NCBI GenBank assembly: GCA_020310875.1
Contig: MU260052.1
Coordinates: 1,752,501 to 1,816,500, forward strand
From: Ceratopteris richardii
Taxonomy: Eukaryota; Streptophyta; Polypodiopsida; Polypodiales; Pteridaceae
Reading direction: 5' to 3'
Length of the DNA: 64,000 nucleotides
The notes below the pieces were generated by a model. That model was not told where the DNA came from. It ran no database searches and saw nothing but the letters and a program-made list of their open reading frames with translations. Below are positions 35,605 through 45,047 of the stretch, in pieces. Both the position numbers and the translations under genes were made by a program. Numbering within the stretch: the first letter of the stretch is position 1; every line of letters begins with the position of its first letter.

Positions 35605-37376
35605 AAGCCCAATTGAATAATCCCAAATTTCCCAAGTACAATTTTCGTTGCTGAGTTCTTTTGTATTAGTTACTCATTCTTTTTAATTTTTCTTAGGATG
35701 TCACCTCTTGTCCAATCAATCTTCGTTGCAAGGAACACTTAAGTTTTATCGTACTTGAGTTTGGTCGCTCGATTTAAATTCTCTTCCCTTAGGTTGTTTT
35801 GCAAATATAATCTCTTGGTACTTGCACTTGAGTGATAAGAGTTCTTGGACTTGGTCGTGCTTAACGTATCCCTAATTGATCAAAACCTCTATCCGTACTT
35901 AGCCTAAGCTAGGGATTGATAGAGGGTGTTGAGAATTCCCAACCTTAGTTTCTCTCCTTGGTTGCCCTTGTGTGCCCACGAAGCGTGTTCCCAAGCTTGC
36001 ACTTACTCTTTCTTGGAATGCCCTTCGATGCTCTCAGAGGACCTGTAAAAGTCCCAAAGTTAGCTCAAGAATTGAATGCCATTGATACAACAAACCATGT
36101 TCATTCATGCAATTCAGAAATCAAATTTGTGCTTTGGCTTTATGGAAAGCAATCCTAAAGATCCCTTAGTTTTTCTCCCCCTGGATATGGTTGTACTCCC
36201 CATGAGCTTTCCAACAAAACAAAAATCACAACAAACGGATTTCGTATGAAAAAGTTATGACTATTCAGGGGTCTAGGGTTAAAACAGGGTTCAAACAGGC
36301 TAACAGGCAAACAAGACTTCTGGAATTACTTTGTGTAGCGGCCTAGAAATGCTCTACTAAACCTTAAATGCTTCCACATATTAGCCAAAATTAGACCAAT
36401 AGTTTTTGCCCTAAAAAATTGGCCGAATTTTCCCGTCAATCGCGATCAAGTAGTCTGTCAATCGCGATTGATATGTCAGTCACGATCGACATGTCGGTCG
36501 CGATTGACAGGTCCGTCGTGCTGTCAGTCGCAATTGATGGATCCATCGTGATTGACACGTGGCCCGTAATTTCAGTCAATCATGGTCAAAGGATCATTGA
36601 CTGTGTCGATCGCGATTGATGGCTCGATCACGATTGACATGTGGCATGCGGGGTCTGTCGATCGTGGTCAAACAGTCGTTGACTGAGTCAGTCACAATTG
36701 ACAAGTCCGTCGGGACTATCGATCGTGATTGATGGGTCGATCGCGAGTGATGGGTCGACCGCGATTGACACGTGGCACGCGATATGCCTATCGGTCATGG
36801 TCAGTCGGTCGTTGACTCTGTCAGTCGCGATTGACGAGTCGATCGCGATTGACAGGTCGGTCGGCAAGTGTCTGTCGTCGTTTGTCGATCACGATTGACA
36901 GGTTGATCACGATTGACAGAAAACTGAGGAATTTGAAAATTTTAAACACACTTTTGGAATGCCCTAGGCCTAGAGATCATGTTTATGCACTTAGTTTTGC
37001 AAAAGGATCACTTTTTCTGTTGGTCACGATTGACAGAGGTCAATGCCTCAGGACCTACACAGTCAAATTTTTTACCTGCTAGAGCTGATGCAGTTGCTGG
37101 GGATGCTGATTCTTGCAAAAGATCTCAGAAAACACAGAATAGCACACACACAAACGCTCTCTCACGCTCTCTCACAAATGAAATGAGGGGAATGGTGATA
37201 TGACCAAAAAGCGGAAAATGTCGCGATGATGGAGATGGAGGTGGAAGATGGTGATGATAATGGTGGTGATAGGATGGTGAAGAAAACAAAAGAAAATAGA
37301 TAAAAGTGAAGGAAATACCTATGACTCCAACGCCTCAACTCTACGTCTTACCATCACATGCTGGTCCTCAAAGCTC
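35605..37376 (-). other. Element C 5' leader
   Basis: 1.77 kb between gag start and primer site. It contains no reading frame of note but holds the palindrome-rich array at 36433-36920. The part next to gag (35605-36400) shows no repeats that I can see. Leader length and position of the array are like those of D. Confidence 0.8.
36433..36920 (-). repeat. Palindromic GTCAATCGCGATTGAC array in the C leader
   Basis: About twenty imperfect copies of a unit near GTCGATCGCGATTGACA. Some copies are perfect dyads, for example TCAATCGCGATTGA at 36458-36471. Three larger modules are superimposed, each holding (A)CACGTGGC or a variant, then TCA(A/G)TC-ATGGTCAA, then GTTGACT(G/C)(T/A)GTC. A single outlying unit lies at 37020-37035. 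Unit spacing is irregular, so it is not a CRISPR. The ATCGCGAT core is also the centre of the D leader units. Confidence 0.9.
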
Positions 37377-37377
37377 A

Positions 37378-37396
37378 ATCCCCGGCAACGGCGCCA
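37378..37396 (-). other. Element C primer-binding site (tRNA-Asp)
   Basis: Plus strand ATCCCCGGCAACGGCGCCA is identical to the 3' end of plant tRNA-Asp(GTC) including CCA. The sense strand therefore reads TGGCGCCGTTGCCGGGGAT and would bind that tRNA. It lies 8 bases inside the 5' LTR. It is not a tRNA gene, because no cloverleaf accompanies it. Confidence 0.92.
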
Positions 37397-37404
37397 AAAT
37401 TTGG

Positions 37405-38032
37405 TGTAGCTCAGTGATGAGTAGCACCTCCTTTAATGTCAATCAGGGAAGACATGAGGATGGTATGAAGACCTCGAACAAGTGATGGCACAAATGTGTG
37501 AGTGAGAAGCACACTAACATGCACACACATACACACACACACAAGGCAAGAACAAAGAGAGAGAGACAATGGAGTTCTTTAGATTACTCAAAAGTGCTCT
37601 TACCAGTTCAATACTACAACAAGCTAACCTCAAAAATGAGCTCTCTAGCTCTATTTATAGTTTTTGACTAGTTTTTGGCCCTGTCCAGACCTAGTCTCCG
37701 GCCTAGTTAAAAATTAGGTTCTAGGGCCTATTTGAGGGCTCAAACAAAGTCTAAAAATCATGAAAATTTGTACGATGATACTTCTAATACTCCTCAAGCT
37801 TGAGAACTCCTCGGCTTGCACAAAATGGAGTAACAAAGGGTGAAATGGTATTTACAATGATTTTTAGTGATGAGAATCACTGTTATGAGGGTGTTGATTT
37901 GGAAAAATTTGAATGGCCTACTTGCTAGATCTTCGTTGACTACTTTGTCTGCTTGTGCCTTCTCCTTGCTCTAGCTCCCTTCTTTGGCTTTCTTGTCTTG
38001 TGAGTCCTTGGGTGCTTTGACTGTTGCCAACA
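37405..38032 (-). repeat. Element C 5' LTR (628 bp)
   Basis: Plus-strand ends TGTAGCTC...GCCAACA. Full-length partner of the truncated LTR at 21552-21863. TATA box TATAAATA at 37652-37659 (minus). U3, TATA region and U5 are related to the A/B LTR at 8120-8706, showing that C and A/B share an ancestor. Confidence 0.93.
37652..37659 (-). promoter_or_regulatory. Element C TATA box
   Basis: TATAAATA on the minus strand, followed by GAGCTAGAGAGCTC, the same context as the A/B LTR TATA box. Confidence 0.7.
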
Positions 38033-38037
38033 CTACC

Positions 38038-39060
38038 CCATTTCAGATGGTCTTTGGACAGAATGTTGTGCTACCATTGGACTTCCTAATCCCAACATTA
38101 AAAGTAGCACAAGAGCATGAGTGGAATGGACATGAACTGTCCTCTAGGATTTTTTATCTAAAACGCTTAGGTGAGATGAGGCTACGAGCGGCTGGAGGCG
38201 TCTATGCTACAAAGAAAAGACAAAATGCATACTTTGATGCACACATCAAGGATAAAGGATTGAAAGAAGGAGACCTTGTGTTGGTTTATACACTAAAGCA
38301 GCATGACCGCAAATTGGAGAAACGAGGATATGGACCCATGATCATTAATAGAATTTCCACTAGGGGTGCGGTTCAATTGGCCACTCTAGAAGGTGACATC
38401 TTGCTAAACTATATTAGTGGATGTTGAGTCAAGATGTATCAAGAACCTCTTACAGAGGATATGTTAATGAGACTCAACACTGCTAAGAAGCGAAAAGAAG
38501 AAGAGTTGAGGGTTTTGGAAGAAGCACATGCAAAGGCTAGAGAGCGCATTAGGCAAAATAAGTTAATGCGACTAGGCCTAGATGTCAACGTGAAAGCCCC
38601 AAAATATCACATGGACATGTGCCAAAAATTGGGCATAATTACTTCTCGCATAATCGATCGACACCCCTTTGTGATCGTGGAGGTAGGACGTGGAAAGAGT
38701 GTAAGGATTGTGAGAGCCTTGGTTGACTCAGGTGTAGCAACTAGTGTAGTTAGACTTTCATACTATCAAGTCCTACAACTAAACATCAAGCCCATATGAT
38801 CCTATCTCATAGGTTTGGGAGGTGTGGAAACCCCTTGTTTGGGCGAGGTGGAACTTCCCGTCTACCTTCAAATGTCCCAATGAAAGTCAAAATGCTAGCG
38901 TGTCATGATGAGGACCTTACAAGCTACTTGTCTTGGGTCAAGATTGGATTTATTACCATGCAATCAACTTGAACCTCAAAAGTCAACTTCTTGAATTTTG
39001 GGTACATGAACAATGCATTACATTAGAATTAGAGAATTGCATGCTCATAGATCATGGCAC
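38038..39060 (+). pseudogene. Element B pol part 3: integrase tail, GPY module and PR2
   Basis: Resumes B's integrase after Gypsy C at Thr-Pro-Phe-Gln-Met-Val-Phe-Gly. It continues through Gly-Tyr-Gly-Pro-Met-Ile-Ile-Asn and Tyr-Ile-Ser-Gly-Cys. A TGA at 38426 and a TGA at 38797 break it. PR2 reads Ala-Leu-Val-Asp-Ser-Gly-Val-Ala (Asp codon 38725-38727), then Leu-Ile-Gly-Leu-Gly-Gly. After a frameshift near 38880 the C-terminal Leu-Gly-Gln-Asp-Trp-Ile-like stretch is still visible (about 38930-38950). So B also had a full PR2. Confidence 0.88.
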
Positions 39061-39127
39061 CACACACTCTCTTAGTTCCTCTAAGATTAATCTTCACGCA
39101 TAAGATGTTGTATGTGTCAAAAGCTCT

Positions 39128-39664
39128 ATGATCCAGAAGGACTCAATCATGGAAGGACAGTCGCAAAGGCAAGCAGACCCTCCTTCTTTTTTGAAGAGTA
39201 AATCATCCACAGTAGTTCAACCTCAAAAGCAAGCAAAACAGTACAAGACAACCGGTATATCAAATAGACAAAGAGCCTTCAAGAGTGAAGTAGTTCCAGG
39301 CATAAAGCACATCTGGGTACAAAAAGGAGAGCAACCACTAGCCATGCCAACACAATTCCCACCTAGGCAAGCCAACTATGGGAAGACAAGAACCAAGCAA
39401 CCAGGACTAGCTCAACCAAAAGGTCTTCAACAAATTTGGGTACCAAAAAAATTAGTTGTAGCTCAACAAGGGAGATTACATATGTGGGTTCCCAAAGCAC
39501 TCTTACATGCACAAAGGCCTATGCTCTCCACCATGCAAAAGGTCTCAACAAGGAAGCCAAGCAAAGGTAAGAAGACAATCATCAAGGATATGGATTTGGA
39601 AGCCAAAAGTGCCAGTAATGTCTACAGAAGCGAAGAGCCAACCATGTTGGACACCAAGTTTTAG
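39128..39664 (+). CDS. Element B post-PR2 ORF with Trp-Val-Pro-Lys motifs
   Basis: 178-codon open frame downstream of PR2. It is basic and rich in Gln and Lys. Three spaced repeats end in Trp-Val-(Gln/Pro)-Lys: His-Ile-Trp-Val-Gln-Lys-Gly, Gln-Ile-Trp-Val-Pro-Lys-Lys and His-Met-Trp-Val-Pro-Lys-Ala. The ORF at the same place in Gypsy D (50273-51193) has the same motif as Trp-Ile-Pro-Lys, so this is a shared protein of the group. Function is unknown; basic charge with periodic Trp suggests nucleic-acid or particle binding, which is only a guess. It may be read by frameshifting from pol or from a separate mRNA. Confidence 0.6.
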   Translation: MIQKDSIMEGQSQRQADPPSFLKSKSSTVVQPQKQAKQYKTTGISNRQRAFKSEVVPGIKHIWVQKGEQPLAMPTQFPPRQANYGKTRTKQPGLAQPKGLQQIWVPKKLVVAQQGRLHMWVPKALLHAQRPMLSTMQKVSTRKPSKGKKTIIKDMDLEAKSASNVYRSEEPTMLDTKF

Positions 39665-40444
39665 CAACCATCCAAAGAGGAAGACGATAGAAGTGATCGC
39701 TATAAGGTCAATTACTATTCTAAAATGGATCCCTATAGGGAGGATAACATAATTTCAGGATCCAATTGCCACCTCCAAACAAAGATTGCATCAATTTTGC
39801 AAGTAACATCAGAAGCCTCAACCAACAACAACCATGTGCCTTTGGCATAACCTTGTCTTTTGCATCATTTAGGTCATGCATTTCCAAAGTATGCATTAAT
39901 ATAGGCCCGCATTACATGGCCATGCATAGACACCATTGAGAAATCCCATGCACATGAGACACACTTGCCATATGTAAAATATTTTATTGATACTAAGAGC
40001 TTTCTTCTTGTTTTATGCCATCGCGAGCCAAAAATAAAATAAAAATAAAAAAATAAAAATAAAAATAAAGGGAGAGAGATAAGACTATGTGCTTGAAGAA
40101 TCTCATAAAGTGAACCATCAGGAAGGACATCCATCGACAAGAAAGACAAGCCCATGCTCAATCACCATGATGGAAGTACAACACAAAGAGATGAAGATCG
40201 ACAGACCTTTCACCATGGCAAGACCCAACTTCTTGCACCATAATTCTTCCAATGCATTTCCCAAGTATGCATGCATAGGGCTACATTACAAGGCTATGCA
40301 TAAGGCACATTCTTCTTCCAACCCATGCACTGATGCCCTTATCCATTAGTCATTATGGGTCACGAGTACTTGGCATGAAAACTAGGGAAGCCATCTTTGA
40401 CAACAAGAGGACATCAAGGTGACAACAACAAGATCAAGGAAGCA
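39665..40444 (+). other. Element B 3' untranslated remnant
   Basis: No sense reading frame. It matches 7030-7850 of element A with small indels and contains an A-rich run near 40030-40070. It joins directly to the middle of the LTR at about 40445, so the polypurine tract and U3 start are gone. Confidence 0.75.
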
Positions 40445-40729
40445 ATAAAAAGGGCTGGAGAGCTCTTTTTTGGGGTTAGCTTGTTGTAGATTTGAGCTTT
40501 GTAAGTGAGTTCTTTTGTAATCGAAGTCCTTCCATTGTTCCACTGTTTGCTCTTACCTTGTGCATGTGTGTGTATGTGTGTGTATGTGTGTGCATGCTTG
40601 TGTGCTTTCACTCATGCACTTGTGTCATCACTTGCTCGCGGTCTTCTTACCCGTCCTCATGTCTCCACGGATTGACATTTATGAGGTTGAGCTCCTCACA
40701 TTGGTACTTACCATTGTGCTAGAGTGACA

Positions 40730-40739
<10 letters not shown>
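40445..40739 (+). repeat. Element B 3' LTR, U3-deleted (about 295 bp)
   Basis: Matches 8429-8706 from the TATA box region to the end GAGTGACA. Upstream U3 is missing. The hexamer microsatellite follows immediately. Confidence 0.88.
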
Positions 40740-40785
<46 letters not shown>

Positions 40786-40805
40786 CATGTATATGTATAT
40801 GTATA
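40740..40805. repeat. Second (TATATG)n hexamer patch
   Basis: Eleven hexamers, one changed to TACATG. They lie between the end of element B and the LTR start of element E. Same unit as 1-800. E appears to have inserted inside this array, so the rest of it may lie beyond the window. Confidence 0.95.
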
Positions 40806-41844
40806 TGTTGAGCCCATAAAAGTCATGTTGGTCAAAGTCAACTGCAGTCAAAGTCAACTGGTCAAAGTCAACTGGTCAAAGTCAACAAAGGTCAAGGTCA
40901 AATTCAATAGGTGCAAAGTCAAAGTGCGTAAGTGCAGGTGTCAAAGTGCACAGGTAGTGCACAATGAATTGTCCACAAAGGATAAATTGGAGAAAATGGG
41001 TTGCAGGTTGCAGAGGTATTTTCTCTAATTTCCCTAAGGTTCAAAGTGTGTTTTAAAGTGTTTTGGAAGGTTCAGGTGAACCCCCTCTTATGTGCAAAAG
41101 TGAAGACTTAAAAGGAAACATGAAGGTATGTGAAGTGGCACTTTTGCAAAGTGTACGCACAGGTGAAAGAATGGCCCCCCCATTAAAATTTTTGGTTTTA
41201 GTCTAAAGTCACTACAGGACAAAACAGTGAGTCGTTGGCTGCCACTTGTGAGGACAATCTTGGGACATCAAAGTGAGGACCAAGATAGCATTGCAGTTAG
41301 GAGCGTACGTGATCGACACACTCACATCAAGGCAAGGGCCATTCTTGGGCCAATCTTAGAGCAAGCAAGAGAGCATAGTCTAGGGAAGCAAGAGAGAGAG
41401 GTGCAAGGGTCACCAGTGCGACGACGCAGAGAAGTGGAAGTGAAGGAGTGCATAGGGAGTGCCTAAGGGATTGTGCAGAGAGCGCTAAGCTAGTCCCCCC
41501 AAGTATCTCAAGGTCCCATTGCAGTGGGTGCGTGCCGACAAGGTATTCACTCCTCCCCCTTTGTGGAAGCTTGGTGCAAGGTGTGCACAAGGATAAGCTT
41601 GAAGCAGGTGGAGGTTTGGTGCAGAGGAGCCGGCAGCAAGAAGACTTTGGGATATTTGGTATTTTGTGATTGGGCACTCTGTGGGATTGTGCACAGAGGT
41701 ATTGGCTTGTCTTGTACTTCAAACCTTGTAAGTGTCTTACTGTAATCAATCGGCAGAAGCTTCCAGGTGTATTTTCTCTTCTTGTTTCTTCCCCTTTCCT
41801 CCTACAAACCCTCAAACTCCTTCTTGTCTAAGAATCCACCAACA
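40806..41844 (+). repeat. Element E 5' LTR (about 1,039 bp)
   Basis: Starts TGTTGAGCCC in the hexamer array and ends ...CACCAACA six bases before a primer site. The partner lies outside the window, so the boundary rests on the TG...CA ends and the primer site. No clear TATA box was found. The start holds a short tandem array (40832-40905). Confidence 0.8.
40832..40905 (+). repeat. GTCAAAGTCAACTG tandem units in the E LTR
   Basis: About five units of GTCAAAGTCAACTG or its parts, then looser GTCAAGGTCAAA and GTCAAAGTGC units to about 40945. U3 repeats of this kind often act as enhancers, but no such role is shown here. Confidence 0.85.
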
Positions 41845-41849
41845 AAATT

Positions 41850-41867
41850 TGGCACGCACGGTGGGAC
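41850..41867 (+). other. Element E primer-binding site
   Basis: TGGCACGCACGGTGGGAC begins with the expected TGG and lies 5 bases after the LTR. I could not assign the tRNA with certainty. It clearly differs from the tRNA-Asp site of C and D. Confidence 0.7.
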
Positions 41868-42120
41868 TTCCAAGGAGATTTGAGCTTAGGAGAAACCAAG
41901 TGTCAAGCATAAAAGATATCAAGTATCTACAGAACCACAGTGCTACTTCATCAAACAAAAGGTAAATATATTCTTATCAAGTGTCTTACCTTTAGTGGGC
42001 TATGAGCTGCTCATGACCGCAACCCGGTCCCAAGTATTGAGGGTCACCTGCAAGCAGACAAGGAGGAAGGTTGTTAGAAGGTCCCCCAGTCCTCTATCTT
42101 CCACATCATCAGTCAAGGGC

Positions 42121-44106
42121 ATGGCGAGTCAGGTAGACTTGGAAACTTTACTCTCTAGATTAAATATAAAGTTTCCTTCTTTCAAAGGCCTAGCTCAGGA
42201 GGATCCAGATGAACACATTAGAAGGTTTTTAGCACTATGTAAGACTAGAGGCCTAATGGGTAGGGAGGATGCTTTTTTGATTCTCTTCCCTACCACATTA
42301 GAGGGATTAGCTAATAAGTGGTTCAACCAGTTTGCTGAAAACCATTTTACCACTTGGGATGTGATGAAAGATGCTTTTAAAAATCAGTTCCAGCATGGAA
42401 ACACCGCGGAGATTATCATAGAAGAGCTAGAAAATTTAAGATTAGGTCCAAGAGAAAAGTTCTCAGAGTTTGTGACTTGGGCCTAAGCACTAATGGCTAA
42501 ATTGCCAGACCCACCCCACGATTTTTTTGTCAAGAAATGGTTGGCTAAGCCCCTACCAGTAGCCACCCAATGCAAAATAAAGGAGTTGGTGCTACCTACA
42601 GCCTCCATAGAGGAGTTCATCAGCACAGCCACACGCTTGGAACAGATAAGGTACCAGTATGGAGCCACCTCTTCCCAACCAACATATGGTACAGAAATGG
42701 AGGATCCAGTGATACAGCTAAGGAAAGAGTTGGAGGGCTTAAAGAGAAATAAGCCCTACAAAGAGGAAGAGAATGTTGTTGCTCAGTTGAGAAGAGAGAT
42801 TGAAGCACTAAATCTCCAAAAGGAGGAGGAGGCCCAGGCAGAGGAATTGGCTCAGCTGCGACAGGAGTTGCAGGAGCTCAAAGGAGGTGGCATCAAGAGT
42901 GGACTTTGGTGTTCCATGTGCAGCAAGCAAGGTCACATAGTAAGTGAATGTCCTCTGTTAAATGTGACTTGTCAATTATGCAGGAAGGTTGGCCATGAGG
43001 CCCATGAATGCCAATCAAGAGGAATGCCTGCAACGACATACTGGACACAAGGAGGACCTCCAACACCAGCAAATGTGATGGCTGCTGCACCAAATCAAGG
43101 TAACAACTATAATCCTAGAGAGAGGAATAACTTTGGAAATGGACCTAGGAGGCCAATCATTTGTTTCAGATGTGGAGAATGTGGGCATTATCAAAGTAGG
43201 TGCACCCTACCAGAAAATGCCCCTCCCTGCAGGAACTGCCCTGAGGCAAGAGACCATTATACAAATTGTTGTCCTAAGAATCAAGCCTCTTCCTCCGGAC
43301 CCCACATTCAAATGATTTCTGTGCACAAGGAAGAAGTGTGTGATCCAATCAACGAACCATCTCCATCTACCAGGGTGGTGCAATTAGAAGAAATAACATC
43401 TTTGACTGTGCAGACAAGAAGCAAGGGGAAGGCTAAAGTTGACATAGGACAAGAATCAAAGATTAAGGAAGGGAATCAAAATAGAGAAACATCTGAAGAT
43501 AAAGTCACCACAGGTGCAGATACAAGTCAAAAAGGAGATCAAATATGCACCAGTGATGCCATTGGGCATGCCTTCAACAGGGCTCATGAGGAGCTTGATA
43601 AGTCAACTGGAGTCCAAGCTCTCAAGGAATCAGAGGCTTCAAAACTACTCAAGTCCATGAAGAAGGAGGTTAGTATTTTTGAATTGATAAAGATGGATGG
43701 GAAATTTAGATCAGAGTTATTGCAGATAATTGATGAGGCTTCTACCACAAGTTTGGTGGCAAAGGCCACTGTTTTACATAAGGGAAAACTTGTAGGGGAA
43801 GCACCCCTTACAGATTATAAAAGTCCTCGGCTGACAGTATCTATCAAAGGTCGTGAATTTCAAGGAGTTATTGTGGATGGTGGTTCCAGCATTAACTTGA
43901 TGCCTGAACACACAATGAAAAAGATTGGACTCCATCCTTCAAGGCCTGCAAATTTCACTGTTACTTTGGCAGATCAGAGCAAAGTAAGGCCCTTGGGAGT
44001 GATCCCAAAAGTTCCACTTGAAGTACAAGGTAATCTATTCATTCTGGATTTTGTGGTTTTAAGATTGCCCCAGGTTGAAGGAGGATTTCCTCTCTTAATT
44101 GGATGA
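42121..44106 (+). pseudogene. Element E gag and protease
   Basis: Start chosen at ATG 42121, although the frame is open from 41995. The capsid-like domain has Asp-Glu-His-Ile-Arg-Arg-Phe and Lys-Trp-Phe-Asn-Gln-Phe (42150-42480). A TAA at 42484 interrupts the frame. A coiled coil follows (about 42700-42890), then three canonical C-X2-C-X4-H-X4-C knuckles (42910-42950, 42970-43010, 43160-43200) and a fourth Cys/His cluster near 43225-43270. The protease (43850-44110) has Val-Asp-Gly-Gly-Ser-Ser and ends in Leu-Leu-Ile-Gly followed by TGA where CGA (Arg) is expected. Gag, protease and RT are all in one frame. Confidence 0.9.
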
Positions 44107-45047
44107 CCATGGCTGAGGCATGCAAGTGTCATTCATCATTGGGGCAAGGACACTATGTGGGTACAAAAGAAAGGGCAAGAGCTGACACAGATTCATTTAG
44201 AAGAGGGCCGAGATAATCAAGGAAACACTAGCATGATGCAAACAGTTGGCATTTGCATGGAAACAGAATCGGAGGATCAACCCCAAATAGATTTCGAGGA
44301 AGAAGAGGATATTCTAAATTGGCTCCAAGCAGGCAACTCTTCCTCTTGTTTTGGAATTTTTCTTAATAATTCTTGCACGACTGAAGGTTATGATGAAGAT
44401 AAGGGAAAAGTCCAGGTTGATGGATTGGGAGAGCCCATCACAGACCACAGAAGGGGCAGGAAGACACCCTTCAAATACAACTTGGAGGAGGATATGACAA
44501 CCACAGATAAAGAAGTTTCTAAAGCTAAAAGCAAGGTAAAAAGTTCTAGTGAAGAATGTTCTTTCCCAATTCAAGAAATCCCTGCTGGATGGATGCAGGA
44601 CAAGGAGGAACACATTGAAGTCCAAAATACACCTGCTTATGAAGCAATTCACGAAAAGCTAGTAGAAGAAGACAAGGAAGCAGAGGCACACGAAGATAAT
44701 ATGGTAGCGAGAAATCCTGTCCAAGAAATACAATTAGGCACTCAAGACAATAATCAGCCAGTTTTGATGGCCACTTGGTTGTGGAGCCACCCAGGGATCC
44801 TTGAAAAGGTAAAATCATTCCTGATCCAGTATATAGATGTCTTTGCTTGGCATTATAAAGACTTAGAAGGAGTGCCTGCAACTTATGGAGAGCACAGAAT
44901 CCCTCTGGTTGATGGAGCCAAACCCATAAGAGGAAAGAGTTATAGACTTAATCCAAAATATGCTGAAGCTGTCTATGTGGAAATCCAAAAGATGGAGGAT
45001 GCAGGAATCATCATTCCTGTTGAACACTCAGAGTGGCTCTCACCTAT
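44107..45047 (+). pseudogene. Element E protease end, linker and start of RT
   Basis: In frame with the preceding gene. About 600 bases of acidic linker are followed by the RT N-terminus, with Val-Phe-Ala-Trp-His-Tyr-Lys-Asp-Leu and Glu-His-Ser-Glu-Trp-Leu-Ser-Pro. The frame is cut by Gypsy D in the codon after Ser-Pro and resumes at 62619. Confidence 0.88.

Larger units (their letters stand above)
21552..38032 (-). mobile_element. Ty3/Gypsy element C with nested Copia-2
   Basis: 16.5 kb including the 5.2-kb Copia-2 insertion. Perfect 5-bp target duplication ctacc (21547-21551 and 38033-38037). On the minus strand it reads 5' LTR (37405-38032), tRNA-Asp primer site, 1.8-kb leader with a palindrome-rich array, gag-PR1, pol with PR2, then a 3' LTR that has lost half its length. 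Pol stays in a single frame broken by point nonsense changes. Same group as A, B and D. Confidence 0.93.
8707..40739 (+). mobile_element. Ty3/Gypsy element B, host of two insertions
   Basis: Sister of A. Its own sequence is 8707-14040, 20854-21551 and 38038-40739. It is split by Copia-1 (14041-20848; duplicated target gaaaa at 14036-14040 and 20849-20853) and by Gypsy C (21552-38032; duplicated target ctacc at 21547-21551 and 38033-38037). Removing both insertions restores a collinear gag-PR1-RT-RH-INT-PR2 order matching A. The left end starts in the middle of gag directly after an LTR, and the 3' LTR has lost most of U3. A block of about 75 bases is also missing near 20927 relative to A. The copy is dead. 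Confidence 0.9.

Noticed and set aside
36433..36920. CRISPR-like palindromic repeats
   Set aside because: Units vary in sequence and spacing, there are no unique equal-length spacers, and the context is a plant retrotransposon leader.
37378..37396. tRNA-Asp gene fragment (also at 61179-61196)
   Set aside because: Only the last 18-19 bases match, right next to an LTR end; these are primer-binding sites.
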